Of a stretch of 64,000 nt of DNA, positions 13,207-58,419 are shown in pieces. A program made the translations under genes and the position numbers. The notes beneath the pieces are model-generated. The model saw nothing but the letters and a program-made list of their open reading frames with translations, was not told the DNA's origin and searched no databases. The first letter of the stretch is position 1. Each line of letters starts with the position of its first letter. The stretch is from Acanthochromis polyacanthus (Eukaryota > Chordata > Actinopteri > Pomacentridae): the NCBI RefSeq assembly GCF_021347895.1, contig NC_067124.1, positions 914,630 through 978,629 of the forward strand, written 5' to 3'.

Positions 13207-15109
13207 ACTTTTATTCATATGTGGATTATAATTTTCAGACATGCAAATCACCAAGACCTGGTTTAAAAGTTTACTCATTAGGAAAGATGCAGCAGTGTCG
13301 GTGTATTGCCATTCATGCGAGCTGCTTTTGAGATTCCTTAAATCTATCGCACATCAGCAGTACATGTAAAAGAGGAGCAAGCAAAACCTGTCCTCCAACC
13401 ATGGAGCAGCAATTACTTAGGCAGAATATGTAGTAGACCTTTGTTCAGACTGATATTTTTCATGCGCTAACTGTCTGAAAAGGCTAATGAGCTGCATGAT
13501 GTCAACAGACGGGAGTCTCCTGGCCAAAAACTTTTAATTTGACACTTCTATTGTCTATCATCATGGGGAGAAAGACAAAGAGTGCCTGCAACTCCTGAAG
13601 GCTTCTGGGTGACTGTATCTGTTGGTGTGTTTAAAGCGGCAGCAGCAGCCTGTAATGTGGAGTAGCTTCTTCTGCTCAGCGGGCTCGAAACAAATGGGTT
13701 ATTTAGAGCCCACTTCATTTGCACTTGTGGAAAAAGGGCAGATAGGAAATGAGAACCCCTTGACGGTTCAGCGTTAGATGTATTTAATTAGCCAATTCAC
13801 TCTCTCCTTTGCTGCCTCAGGGGGCTCAATACTTCTTTGTATTTTTTAAAGTAATTGTCACTTGCCACATCAGCATTCAGTGGATCCAGGCATGCAGTCA
13901 GGAGTAGAAAAAAAAACTGTCCCTTCGTCTCTACTAGAGGTTTGTAAAAACAGGCATGGAGGCACATATTATGCTGCACTGCTGGTCAGAGATAACCTAT
14001 GCAGACTAGATGCTGTATTCATGAGCCATGAAGTAGAGGTGTGAGCATAAAAGGCTCCAACAGCAATCTGCAATAGATCCTTTTGCTTTACTCAACCGGC
14101 TGGGCTCTGCAGGCAGTTATTCTACCAAACACAAAAAATGGTCTCAGCTTGATTTATGGTAAAAGTTAAAGCATTGAAATGTCACACTGATCCAAACATC
14201 ATAACATAAATGTAAAATATGCAAAAAAACATCTTAAAACAGCTTTCTGACACATAAACAAGACTATGATACCAGCAGCTCAGTGACACTGTTCTCCACA
14301 CAACTACTTTGAGCTTCACCATGCTCAGAATTATGTTCACCATCTTAGCTTAGCACATTAGGATGCTAATTGCTAATGGTAATCAGAACTAGCTGAGGCA
14401 TGATCAGTTTGGCAGGTAGTTGATCATAAACGAAAGTAGTGGATCAAGACAAGAGATTGAAATGAAAACAACCTCTGGGCACCATGAATGTCTGCAATCA
14501 GTTTCAAGGTAATCCACCAGCTGTATGGACACATTTTAGTCAAAACGAAAAATGTCACACAGGAAAAGTCAATGGATCACCAAATAAGCATTAATAGGAA
14601 ACCATGAATGTCTGTGTAAGATTTCATGGCGATCCATCCAGTAGTAGTGAAGATATTTTAGTTTGAACCAAACTGTCTGACTGACTGAACACCAAACCAA
14701 CACTGATACCCTGGGTTTATGGTGCTACGTGTCTTCAAAGTGCTCCCATTGAACATTCTGTAAAACCTACTTGACCAGCCCATCATATCATGACAAACTC
14801 TACAAGGTGAAGAGCGTGTGATATTCCAAAAGAAAAGGGCCATGCTCAGCGTTACCATACATCTTCACAATGATTCTTGCTACCACGCATGTTACATAAA
14901 TATCATCAAGCTTTGACACACACTCATAAATAAACCCACAACTAGACAAAAATCACAGAGCCTCACAAGCTGTAATTACACTCAAGTGGAGGACGTGCTG
15001 CTGTACCCCAGGGCTGAAGTGCCTCTATAATAAGCTTTCATCAAGAACAATGTCCCACACAGGAACCAGCAGTGCTCAACAGCAGACAGAAAAAACACAA
15101 AAGATGATT
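13207..15109. other. no gene seen; possible conserved block 13450-13830
   Basis: Between the small fold-back and the ube3d 3' end. 13450-13830 has few repeat signs and contains TATTTAATTAGCCAATTC, a homeodomain plus CCAAT-like phrase. The rest is covered by the old repeat at 14310-14690. Confidence 0.35.
14310..14690 (+). repeat. old dispersed repeat, second copy
   Basis: CACCATGAATGTCTGCAATC, then GGCGATCCATCCAGTAGTAG and a trailing CTGACTGACTGAAC. Same family as 10925-11925. Confidence 0.5.
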
Positions 15110-15612
15110 CTTTAGAAAACACAACTGTTTAATTGTGTTGAAAAAGGTACAAAAAGAAACGGACAAATATACCACTTGTGATACTGGATTATGAATGATT
15201 CTAATACAGTTTGGGATAATTATACAAGCATGGGAAAATATTAACGAAAAAGAAACCTATTCCATGAGAAAAGAGCTCCAGTGTTCTTATTTTACATCTA
15301 CTGGATCTTTCGTAACCTGGCAGCATCCTGTTTCAACACAAATCTGTTTGCAAGTGATGACACACCACCAAACATTTTAACAGACAACCAGAAACTACGA
15401 CTTGACATGCTGGACAAGCTCTCACACGCTCGCTGCATTTCCTCTGCAGTTAAACTCCATTCTCATACTAATCTGTGCAGGATGGTACCTTAACTTACAG
15501 AAACAGTGCATGTACATGTTCAGAGGCTCCGCTCTCAGCTGTCCCAGGTGCTCTCTGATTCCTTATAAAAAGCGACGGATGGAGTTGAGCGCCTGGATTC
15601 TCTGCTGTGACC
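15110..15612 (-). other. ube3d: probable ube3d 3' UTR with ATTAAA signal
   Basis: Sequence following the TGA on the minus strand. No AATAAA was found close by, but ATTAAA, the commonest variant signal, lies at 15133-15128. The UTR end is inferred. Plus-strand open frames here (15195-15713) are shadows. Confidence 0.35.
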
Positions 15613-47857
<32,245 letters not shown>

Positions 47858-48534
47858 TCAAACAGCGGCAAGTTTAGGAAGAATAAACAAAAATCAGGCG
47901 CTAAACAAAACTTACTGTGACTCTGTGATTTTGGATATTAATATAACATTAAACTAGAGTAAACATGAAGTCATATCTGTGTAATCAAGCTAGCTGGATG
48001 TAATTTATGCTCGTCTGCAGCGTGACAATACAACTACCGTAAAGTTTGTTATAGTAAGAGCGGGTAACCGGTCAGACATTTCAAAATAAAAGCTTGTTAA
48101 ACGACCCCCTTTTACATGCTCACTTCATAATGAACACAATTTTCTTTTACTGTCAGCAGTTTATGATGTACTCAGATATCTTTGAATGCATAAATAAATA
48201 GTAAATACAGCTAACATTAGATGATTCTTAATATTCAAACAATCTTCATTACTCTGAAACTAAAACAGACTATTAGCTGTGAATTTACAGAGGAAAACTC
48301 CACTTTTTTATTTACTCCAAACTAAAAAACTTTTGTCATCTTTACCAACAAGGCCTCAAACAGCAAGTCTCAAGCCAAAACAGAAAATTATACAGAAAAT
48401 TTGGTGCTAAACTTTGCATATATGAGTAGTGATCTGCATCTGCATTAATAGTAACCATAATATTGAAATATATAATATAATAATATTAAATAATATTGCA
48501 ATATTTGTGAATCAAATTTATTCCACTGCATCCT

Positions 48535-48848
48535 GTTGATCACAATGGGGTGTAGGAGGTCAAATCAGCATATTGAGTGATTGTCATGATGTTCCTCAAG
48601 ATGTTCCAGATTGTCTGATGTTTTTACAGTGTGATGGGGTGTTTTTACCTGTGGGGGTAGACCGGTGACATTTAGAACTGCCATTTGTATGAAGCAGTGT
48701 GTTTGCTCTGGGACAATGCTTATTTGGGTGTCTAAGTCTCAACAACAGGGATGCCAAGGTTTTCAAGGAGAACAGCACATAGTACCAACATGATCAATGT
48801 TTTTCACTTCACCTGTCAGTGATCATAAAGTGGCTGATCAGTGTATAC
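48535..48848. mobile_element. MITE family M2, copy 2 (partial)
   Basis: The right half matches the copy at 41405-41919, ending CACCTGTCAGTGATCATAAA then GTGGCTGATCAGTGTATA. The left end is eroded. It lies between the ube3d start and the dop1a promoter and is directly followed by the hAT-like element at 48849. Confidence 0.65.
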
Positions 48849-49774
48849 CAGGGGTGTCAAACATGCAAGCCACAGGCCAAAGCCGGCCTGCCAGAGGGTC
48901 CAGTCCAGCCCGCTAGATGACTTTGTAAAGTGTAAAAATAACATAAAAGACATTTCATGCAGATTGTAAATTTGTAAAACCAAAAATCTTAAATAGTTTC
49001 TCGATCTTAACAAGGTGTTTTGTCTTGTGTGCCTCGTTTTTGTAATATTTTGTCTTGTTTCTGTTATTTTCTTACTTTTTTGGTCTTTTTTGTCGTTTCT
49101 CTCATGTTTTTGTCGTTTTGTTTCTCGTTTTTGTGATGATGTGCTTCTTTTTTGTTTTGCTTGTGGTTTGTCTTATTTTTGTCATTTTGTGTTTTGCGTT
49201 TTTCATTCTTTTGTGTATCACTTTTGTCATTTTGTTTCATACTTTGGTCTTTTTTGTCTCATTTGTGTCGTTTGTCCATTTTTTGTCACTTTGTCACTTT
49301 TTGCCAAATTTTTGTCTCTTTTTGTTTTGTTTTGTGTCATTTGTCTTTGTTTGTTTTTCATTATTTTGGTTGTTACTTTTGTGGTTTTGTGCCTCATTTT
49401 GCAGCATTTTGTCTTGATTTTGTTGTTTTTTGTCTTTCATAAACTAAAAGACTATCGATAAGTTCCAGATTCCTGTGACTGAATGTTATATTCCTTTGTG
49501 GACACTCTGTGATCTGTAAGTTAACACGTGTAAGCAATAAACTAGACGTGATGTTGAAATTGAATTTATTTTTCTTTTAATTTCAGTTTGTTCATGCTGT
49601 TTTGTAAAATGATAATTCCTGAAATGTGAATATTTTCAGAAAGTACTTTCTTGCACTAAAACATAGGAAGCGTTTGACTTGTGGTTATTTCTAGGTTATT
49701 ATGCTGTGATTTTACTGGCCCGGCCCACTTCAGATCAAATTGGGCTCTGAACTAAAATAAGTTTGACACTCTGG
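48849..49774. mobile_element. hAT-like non-autonomous element with T-rich tandem core
   Basis: Ends CAGGGGTGTCAAAC (48849) and GTTTGACACTCTGG (to 49773) are inverted. They are flanked by GTGTATAC (48841) and GTGTACAC (49775), an 8-bp duplication with one change, typical of hAT. Between them, about 49012-49440 is a degenerate TTTTGTC-type tract. Phe-rich open frames across it (e.g. 49015-49461) are by-products of the repeat. Confidence 0.75.
49012..49440 (+). repeat. degenerate TTTTGTC-type tandem tract
   Basis: Some 430 bp of T-rich units of varying length such as TTTTGTC, TTTTGTCG and TTTTTGTCATT, with no A-rich interruptions. It lies inside the hAT-like element. Confidence 0.85.
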
Positions 49775-49839
49775 GTGTACACACTTTTAATGGTCTTCAA
49801 TATTCTGCTGTTATTTTGAAATCGAAGCTCTCCGTTTCC

Positions 49840-50250
49840 TGTCTGTACCGGCGAAGCCTCCGCCGCAGAGCGGGGAGGCGGAAGACGTCCATGCGGAAGA
49901 GCAGTCGGTTGGACGTACAGCTCATCTGCAGTGCAGTCTGGGAACTGTCAGCCGTTTAGCTTTGTATCTCTGAGCAGCTGATGCGCTCACCGCTGTTTAT
50001 TTACCCACAGCGGACATTACCGGGGTAATAAATGAACATGTAGAGAATGATTATCCGGTGTCTGCTTCCAGCCTTCCTGCCAGAGGACCTTCCGTTCACC
50101 AGCGGCTGACACCGGAGCCGGGCCCATCATTTAAACAACCTGCTAATTACACCAGCTAGCCGTACAGTGCTGTTATTGACGGTGTCAGTCGTTTTCACTC
50201 ATCGAACCGGATACATGATTGAATGACAGCAGGTCGTCTATATCCCAAAG
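49840..50250 (+). promoter_or_regulatory. dop1a: CpG-rich putative dop1a promoter and non-coding first exon
   Basis: This stretch is visibly richer in CG dinucleotides than its AT-rich surroundings (for example GGCGAAGCCTCCGCCGCAGA) and lies 3 kb before the first coding exon. It ends in a plausible donor, CCCAAAG|GTAACG at 50250/50251, that could splice to the acceptor at 53260. The transcription start cannot be placed. A divergent role for ube3d, whose ATG is 2 kb away, is possible. Confidence 0.55.
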
Positions 50251-50811
50251 GTAACGTTTTTTAGTGTGTGCTTGGATTTGAACGTTTTAAAATGTCGTTT
50301 AACCCGTTAGCTGAATAACCTCACCTAGCTAAATGACAAGGTAGCTGTTAGCTCCTGTAACTGTTACCTGTCTGCCTCGCAGACCACAACAGAGGTAACG
50401 TGGTGTTTTCGGGGATATTTCGTATGTACTGGTGTGTTCACAGTGATTTTAGGACAATATATTTTCCCCCAGAGAACGTTCAGGTACAGTTTTAGTACAG
50501 GAAGTACAGGAGGCTGGTGTGATAGTACTGTGTTGTTGTTGACATAAAGTTTGTGTCTCAGGGAGCAGAATATGAGCTGACACAAGCTCGCTTCCTCTGA
50601 ATTCTCCACCACAGTACCGCCTCAGTCTAGTGAAAGCCTGTGCTTCTCAAACATAAAAAACACTCCTGGAGGCGTCTGTGTATCTGCCACAGACGGTTTT
50701 CACGACTGACGTTTTGACATGACAGCAGAACAAGCACAGGTGTGATACTGACATCAATTAATAATGGCTGCTGTGGCTTTCCAAGACACTTAAATTGTCA
50801 CCATTGGTGTG

Positions 50812-51610
50812 ATTAGTTCAATTCAATTCAATTTTATTTATATAGCGTCAATTACAGTCAAATTGTCTCAAGACGCTTTACAGAACCCAAATGCCTGACC
50901 CCCAGAGCAAGCCCAAAGGAGACAGTGGCAGGAAAACACCCTTTTAACAGGGAAGAAACCTCGAGCAGAACCCGGCTCTATATAGGGGGACCCATCTGCC
51001 TGCTGGCCGGGCGGGTTGAGAAGGACAGAGGAGGGCAAGGGGGAGGGATGGGAGAAGAGGGAGGGGTGGGAAAGCAAGGAAAACACAACACACATTTGGA
51101 TACATGTATGACAGGATATGTGACACAGACAAAGTATAAGCTGACATTGAAAACTGACTCATAGTTTACTCTGATGATGTACGGCTCTGACATTAAACAT
51201 ACTCCATATATAGCTAGCAGTAAAATTCAAACAGTATGTAAGTTAGCATAACAAGTATAGTGAAGGCAATGCAGAGTTGACTGGTGGAAAAAGGGAGTTG
51301 GAAGCAGAGGGCTGGAGGAAGGTCAGCAGCAGCATCCCACAGTGGACATGGTGGAGACTGGACCAGCTGGTGGAACATCAACCACAGATCTGAAGCATCC
51401 AGCTCTGGGACCAGGGACACTCGGAGAAATAGCACAGGGGGAAACAGAGGGAATGTACTGCAATAACGGTATACATATTAAATGTAAAGGTAGATAGAGA
51501 AGGGCTCAGTGCGTCAAGAGAAGTCCCCCAGCAGCCTATAGGCCTATAGCAGCATGACTAGAGGCAGAACGAAGGGACGTCCAAGAGGGAGTCAGCTGAG
51601 ACTGAGAGTG
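50812..51610 (-). repeat. dispersed fish repeat R1, long reverse copy
   Basis: Begins ATTCAATTCAATTTTATTTA, contains TGTCTCAAGACGCTTTACAG and continues for some 800 bp through purine-rich sequence to about GCTCTGACAGGTC. The first 190 bp match the copy at 21850. No transposase or reverse transcriptase is readable. Confidence 0.7.
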
Positions 51611-52306
51611 TCACCCTTCATGCTCTGACAGGTCAGAATGTACAATCAGGAAAAGTGTGGTTTAATCTGAGAGAGCCCAGCTTACGTCTGATCCCCAAAT
51701 AATACAGATAGCTCATAATGTGATTTTAAACTGGCTTATGTCCTCTCAGTCATGTTATCCAGGGTTGATCAAGTAATTTGACATTAAAAAAGAAAAAGAA
51801 AAGCCTGTGTGATAAAAATGAATGTGGTACCAAACAGGAGATTTATTATTTGTGTCAGAGCTACTCTATCAAATCGGCCTGGCCTTTTTGTGTGTGACAA
51901 TATGAGTTTATTACAGTGTTATCACCATCAGTGTTCTAACAGCCCACAGTAACAGCAAGATATTTCATGTAATTTAGAACCAGTGCTGCTGTTACAGGGT
52001 TCATCCACCGCAGGGAGACGGCAAGTTGGTTTTACTTCTGGATCACAATTATCAAAATAAAAATGAAGTTTTATAAAATAAAATGTTTGCCACCATCCAG
52101 TTCTGATGGGTTAGTTAAAAATCAAGCCCTGAGTTTTCTGTTTGGTAGTCTTCATAGTGAACAATGTAAAGTCACACTCAAAATAGGTTTCCAAAGTATT
52201 TCAGAAATCACTGAGAAAACTGAAATCATTTCTGTAGTTTAGTGAATATATGTTGTGGTTGGTAATGTGAATAAATGTCACAATGTGGGTACTGTGATCG
52301 TGGAGT

Positions 52307-52569
52307 AATAAAATGGTAAATGGTCTGTATTTATATAGCGCTTTACTATACCTGCAAGGTACCCAAAGCGCTTTACATGATACATCACATTCACCCATTC
52401 ACACACTGATGGTGGAAGCTGCCATGCAAGGTGCTAACCACGCCCCACCAGGAGCAATTAGGGGTTAGGGGTCTTGCTCAGGGACACTTCGAACACGCCG
52501 GGGCGAGGATCGAACCGGCAACCCTTCGGTTGCAAGACGGCCACTCTACCCACTGAGCCATGCCGCCCC
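52307..52569 (-). mobile_element. tRNA-derived SINE
   Basis: On the minus strand the head reads GGCGGCATGGCTCAGTGGGT (box A) and later GGTTCGATCC (box B, complement of 52507-52516). The 3' part ends in the tail AAAGCGCTATATAAATACAG, typical of L2-tailed fish SINEs. It is in dop1a intron 1. Confidence 0.85.
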
Positions 52570-53260
52570 TAAAAGGATAAATGGATAAATAAAGGATAAA
52601 TGTTATTAGGTTTTCTCAGTGGCTCTTTAAAAATCATGTTGCACGTAGCAGTAAGTTAAACTACACATAGGAATGAAAGAAATGAAATCAGTCTAATAGT
52701 ATTCACTCATTCAGCTGTAGTATTCCAGCCTGGATGCCACGGTGTCGTCCAGGGAGCAGAGCTGACAAAGCCTCCTGTCACCCATGTGGACTCTACAACA
52801 CAGCTAACAAGAAGCCATTTCATGCTGAGGCTATTAGCTATCAATCGCAGACAGACTCGTTCCTCTTCCGCTCCCCGACTGCAGACATATGCTGGCTGGA
52901 ACATCATTGCTTTAAAATGTTCTCTTGAAAGATTGCATCGTAAGAGTGACTCCTCTTCTTCTCCAAACTTTGCAGATTGTTTAGAGAGGAGGACTTTCTA
53001 TGACTCATTGTGTCGGATGTCTTGTTTCATTCCCAAACACATAAAATATATATGGTAATGGATGCTCTTGTCAGACTTCGCTCCAGCCAATTTATGGCCG
53101 GCTCGATTGAAATGGCTCCAGATCCAGGCCAGTTTGGAATGATAGGCTCAGGCTTTCTGGTTCAAGGTCCTACGTGAAGATAATAAACGGACATCATGAG
53201 CTGTGCTCAGGATCTCTGTTAATTTTTGATCTCCTTTCTCCTCTGTTTTCTGTGCTGCAG

Positions 53261-53456
53261 GTGTGATGTACTTATGTGTGGCTGGTGTTGTACATTAGCT
53301 CAATAACCAGCCAGGAGGATGAATGCAGAGGAAGTGGAGCTGCTCAGTGACTCCAAGTACAGGAACTATGTGGCAGCTGTGGACAAAGCCCTCAAGAACT
53401 TTGAGTACTCCAGTGAGTGGGCAGACCTCATCTCTGCTCTGGGCAAACTCAACAAG
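53261..53456 (+). CDS. dop1a: dop1a first coding exon (with 58 nt of 5' UTR)
   Basis: Acceptor TGTGCTGCAG, UTR to 53318, ATG at 53319, donor AACAAG|GTAAGA. Encodes residues 1-46, [20 protein letters not shown] onward, one of the most conserved parts of the family. Confidence 0.95.
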
Positions 53457-56400
53457 GTAAGAATCCCACTGCTTCACTTACACCTGCAGTTTTATTGTTA
53501 ATTTATATACAGACTGAATGATACAACCAGAACATACAGATGTAATTGGTTTATAATTGGACTCAGGGATTCACTTTGAGGTTAAACTTTGACCAGACGT
53601 AGACACTTTTACATCCAGGTTAAAAACATTTCTTTTCTCATGCGTCTGTGCATGAAATCTGCATGATATCGTTTAACTACCTGGACCTCACTGTAGAGCT
53701 CTTGACGTTTTATGTGAAGCACTTTGAATTGTCTATATGAAGGGTTCTATACACTTGCCTTGCTTTAACTGACTTGTACCTATAATAATGGCATTTAATA
53801 CTTTGCAGGTATGTGGTCAAACTACACGAGTTTAAAGCAACAGCGATACAACTTTTCATCACTGCATATTCAGAAACATCTATTTTAATCATATTGCTTG
53901 TATGAATTATACAGAAGAACATTCTGTCTGCATCCCAACGTTTGCCTCCTGTCTCAGGTTTTGCAGAACAATGCAAAATACCAGGTGGTTCCCAAGAAGC
54001 TGACGATAGGCAAACGGCTGGCCCAGTGCCTCCACCCTGCCCTGCCCAGTGGCGTCCACCGCAAGGCCTTGGAGACCTATGAGATCATCTTCAAGATCAT
54101 TGGACCCAAGAGGCTGGCCAAAGACCTCTTTCTGTACAGGTAGCACTGCACCACCAGGTTCAAGAGCCTGCAAAGAAAGCTCAGCAAAAGTGTCTTAGAT
54201 GTTATCAGAGTTTAACATGAACGGTGTCTTCCTATCATCGCAGCTCTGGGCTCTTCCCTTTACTCTCCAATGCCGCCATGTCTGTGAAGCCCGTGCTGCT
54301 GGGGCTCTATGAGACCTACTATTTGCCCCTGGGAAAGACTCTGAAACCAGGCCTGCAGGGGCTGCTGACTGGAGTCCTGCCCGGTCTGGAGGAGGGTTCT
54401 GAGTACTACGACAGGTAAGAAGAGCAGGAATGGAAAGAAAAACACTGCACAGATCACTACTGGGACAGGCCATTAGAAAAACACTTTATTGACTAATGTG
54501 GAAAGGAAATGAGTGCAGTATGAATGATACATGAGATATACGAGTCTCTGCAAAATTAATATTTTAGAATGAAAATAACCTCAGACTTCTGTCTCTGTGT
54601 GGACTTTTCAAACTCTCTGTTCTTGAGATGATCATGAGAACAATCCACTGAAAAGCATCCACAGTGCTGGAGGGCAGCTAACAGACTGGGAGCACATTAT
54701 TCATTCATTTAGCCGATTCTCTCATGCAGCTGTTGGTACTTATAATTATGAATGACATCTCAGACATCTGGAAAATTATTCATCCATCTGAACATGACCC
54801 TAGATGGCGCTGTAGTTTCAATTATACAAGGATTTCACAACTGACCGACGGGGGGGGGGGGGGGGGGCAGATCCCGCACGGAGTGACTTGGTGTCCAAAA
54901 AGAACAACTTCTGCAGTTTGGGAGTATTTCAGGTTCCAGGCAAACGAGAAAGGAGAGCCGGTAAATACTGATGAAGCAATTTGTAAATTCTGCAATCAAA
55001 AGGTGATCGTGAGAGATGGAAACACCTCTGACCTAAGGACACATCTCTGAATCAACCCACTCACTGCTGCCAGGATGAATCTGGCTCTGAGTTCACTCAG
55101 TGCAACAGTTTCAAAGCCTCCCACTGACACCAACGCAGATTATGTGACCAGTTCCTCTATCATCCCCATACTCCAGCTCTGCAGGGACAATGTGTTGGCT
55201 ACATCAGAAAACGACCTCGAGCTAACAAAGTCAATAAAAACTGCAATTCTTAAAAAGCTAGAGACCAAGTATGACTCTGATTCAGTGCGCAAATTAATGC
55301 GAAAGTGCACTTTCCTCGACCCTCGTTACCGTGGAGGATATGAGACTGATGATAACTGAGTGAAATCAAGGCTGAATTACAGGCTGAGATCATGAGCTTA
55401 GAGGGGCAAGCAGCACCAGCAGCAGTGGCCATCAGAATGGAAGAGGAAGAGGCACAACCCGGACCCCCACGAAAAAGACGTCTCTGGGAACCCTCCTGGA
55501 AAAACGACCTGCAGCGGCCGGTCCAGTCGGCACTGCAGACGAGCGAGCCGGCGCTGAATTAACAGCCTGTTTGGAGCCTGTCATTCAAGGAGATGAGGAC
55601 CCACTTCTCTGGTGGAAATATGCTGACAGTCGTTTTCCCCAGATATCGCCCGAAAGTACCTGTTTGTCTGTGCCACAAGCTCACCATCAGAGCGGGTTTT
55701 CAGCACCTCAGGTAAAGTAGTTGGTCCACAACGTGCCCTGTTAAAGCCGGAAAAAGTAAACTTTTCCGAACGTGAAGGCACAAGCCAGTAACAGTAATAG
55801 TCACAGAAATACCGTATACCCCGGTAAAATGTGAAGGAAGTTTGACGGTGTCAAAATTTGGATACTGCCCAAGTAGTGGACTGCTGGTGTCAGAGAGAAA
55901 CTCCGCTAAGAGCTCTCACATAACATAAGATCTTCACCAGACCAGAAAACACACAGAGACCAGTAGTTTCACTTGCAAGGGTAACAGCACAGTGCAACAA
56001 GACACGTTAGTGCAAGCTACAAAGGACTGTTCCCATACATGGTCTATTTTATACACAAGCAGGTGTGGGTACATGGCTGCACAAGATAAGAAGTAGCTCA
56101 AGTTACACAAACATTTGAGGAGCTGAGAGAGAGGAAAAGTACTAGGGTGTGGAAGCTAGGAGAGCGAGAGGTGTGTGCGGGTATTTTACAAAAATTATCA
56201 TGTAAAACACTATGTACAGACAGTTAATGCCCTAAGGCTTCATTATGATAAATGTATTTACAAGTTCAAGTCTAACAGCTGGTTAAAGACATCAAGTATG
56301 CCTTCATTTGATTCACATGTCTCAGTTATTAAAACCACATGTGATTAATATTATTAAATAAACCTTTGTTTTTTGGTATCACGTGAACATTTCCTGTGTG

Positions 56401-58374
56401 TCAGTGTGTATGCTGTTGTCCTGTGTTTCATTTATGTTTGTATTATTATCACTACTTAAAGGTTTGGTACTTGCATATGTAATATTGACCTCGTTTTGCT
56501 TCTGTCAGATGGCATTACCAGGAAGTTGCATCATGTTTACTACCCCTTATTGCCCATTTGCTGTTGCTTTCTAGAGTTTTAACAATTCAGTTTCACTCTG
56601 AGGACATTTGGGTTTTATCATGTCCTTAAAGCTTTTCTGAGAAGTTGATTTTACCGTCTTGGACCAATATTTCTGATAACATTTCAATAGTTTGGCTGTT
56701 GTGAATTCAACAGCCAAACTACACGGTGCTAATTTTACTGCTCTTGACTTTTGATGGATTGTGCCAGATAGTCACAGATTAAATGATGAGGAACTGATCA
56801 TCTAAATGATGTGTTGTGACTGAGAGCAAACCTTTGTTTTGTGTGCTGCATCATTTGCAGTGCCGGTAAATGCTGGTGTGTAACTCATAAAGTCGATAAA
56901 TGTGTCCTTTCTGTGTTTCACACAGAACCAACACCTTGTTGGAGAAGGTAGCTGCAGCCGTGGAGCAGTCGGCCTTCTACAGTGCCTTGTGGGGCAGCAT
57001 CCTGACCAGCCCCGCTGTGCGTCTTCCTGGGGTGTCCTTTGTTTTGCTGCACCTCAACCGCAAGCTCTCCATGGAAGACCAACTCTACGTCATGGGCAGC
57101 GACATCGAGCTGATGGTACAGGACAGAATGTCTCTGTAAATATCTGCATGACAACACTTGATATAAGCATTGTGTTCCCTTCAATTCACAATAAACTCCT
57201 GACATTTTCAGAGAGGTGTCATCCTAAAAGTAAACTCCACCACATTCTTGCAAAGTCAGTGCTGACAGCAGCAGTGCACGTTTTTCAGTTTCTGTAATTG
57301 ACATTAGTGTGAGCATGTATTTTTTGTTTAGGAAATGAAAACTAAAGCCTTATTTATACCTAAAAACTAAATAAATATCTTCCTCCATTAAAATATATGA
57401 AATTGTCTTTTCCTGAGATAAATCTTAAGAATGCATTCAGCTCAGCACCTCCTCAGATGAAATGTTTAAATGTCAGTAAATCTAAATTAAAGTAGTGTTT
57501 GACACGTCTTTAACCAAGCTAGCGGGATGTGTGCTGAAACCAATCAGATCTACTGCCAGCACAGGTGTACTTACTCATTGTACTGAGGTCTCATTGGTCT
57601 GAGTGGGTTGTCAGTGTCGTGTTTTCTGTAGCTTTACTGCTATCAATAAAAATGTGTTTCTGTTGTCACCAGGTGGAGGCAGTCAGTACTTCAGTCCAGG
57701 ACTCCAGTGTTTTGGTGCAGAGGAGCACCCTGGACCTGATCCTCTTCTGCTTCCCCTTCCATATGAGCCAGGTAAAGAACCTGTGTGTGACGTTTGGCTG
57801 AATATCTGTGCATAGGTTATAACTTATGTGTGTGCTAGTCTTTAGACCCAAATATTTAGGAACCTCTGATATTTACATATCAGCTAGTGTTAGTATTACA
57901 TTATGTGTGTGATCATTAGGAGGCCTCTTTAGCTGCCAGCTTGGTGACTCACGCTGTCTGCTTGTTAAATCCTTCCCCTTAAAACATTTCTGGACCTGTC
58001 AGGTCTGCGACACAGCTCCTGTTTGATATCTGTAGGCCTCCCCCCACCGTCTGTCTGCTAGTGTGTGCTAGGGCAGCTGTGGCTACAAATGTAGTTCACC
58101 ACCGTCAGAGCGAGGATGTGTGAGTGAATGAATGATGGATCCGTTGTACGCGCTTTGAGTATGCCTTAATAGTAAAGTGCTATATAAATCTAATCCATTA
58201 TTATTATCATTATTATTATTGTCATGCATGTGTGTGAAAGTCACAAATGTTCTGGTCTCTTGCGTTCAGGCGACCCGTCCTGACATGATCCGGATCCTGT
58301 CAGCAGCTCTGCATGTGGTTTTAAGAAGAGACATGTCCCTGAACCGCAGACTCTACGCCTGGCTGCTGGGTGCG

Positions 58375-58419
<45 letters not shown>

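Larger units (their letters stand above)
50251..53260 (+). other. dop1a intron 1
   Basis: Inferred from the non-coding exon donor and the 53260 acceptor. It contains a long dispersed fish repeat (50812-51610), a tRNA-derived SINE (52307-52569) and otherwise AT-rich sequence with no coding signal that I recognise. Confidence 0.5.

Noticed and set aside
49015..49461. 148-codon Phe-rich open frame that looks like a membrane protein
   Set aside because: It is the translation of the TTTTGTC-type tandem tract within a transposon; two other frames are equally open.
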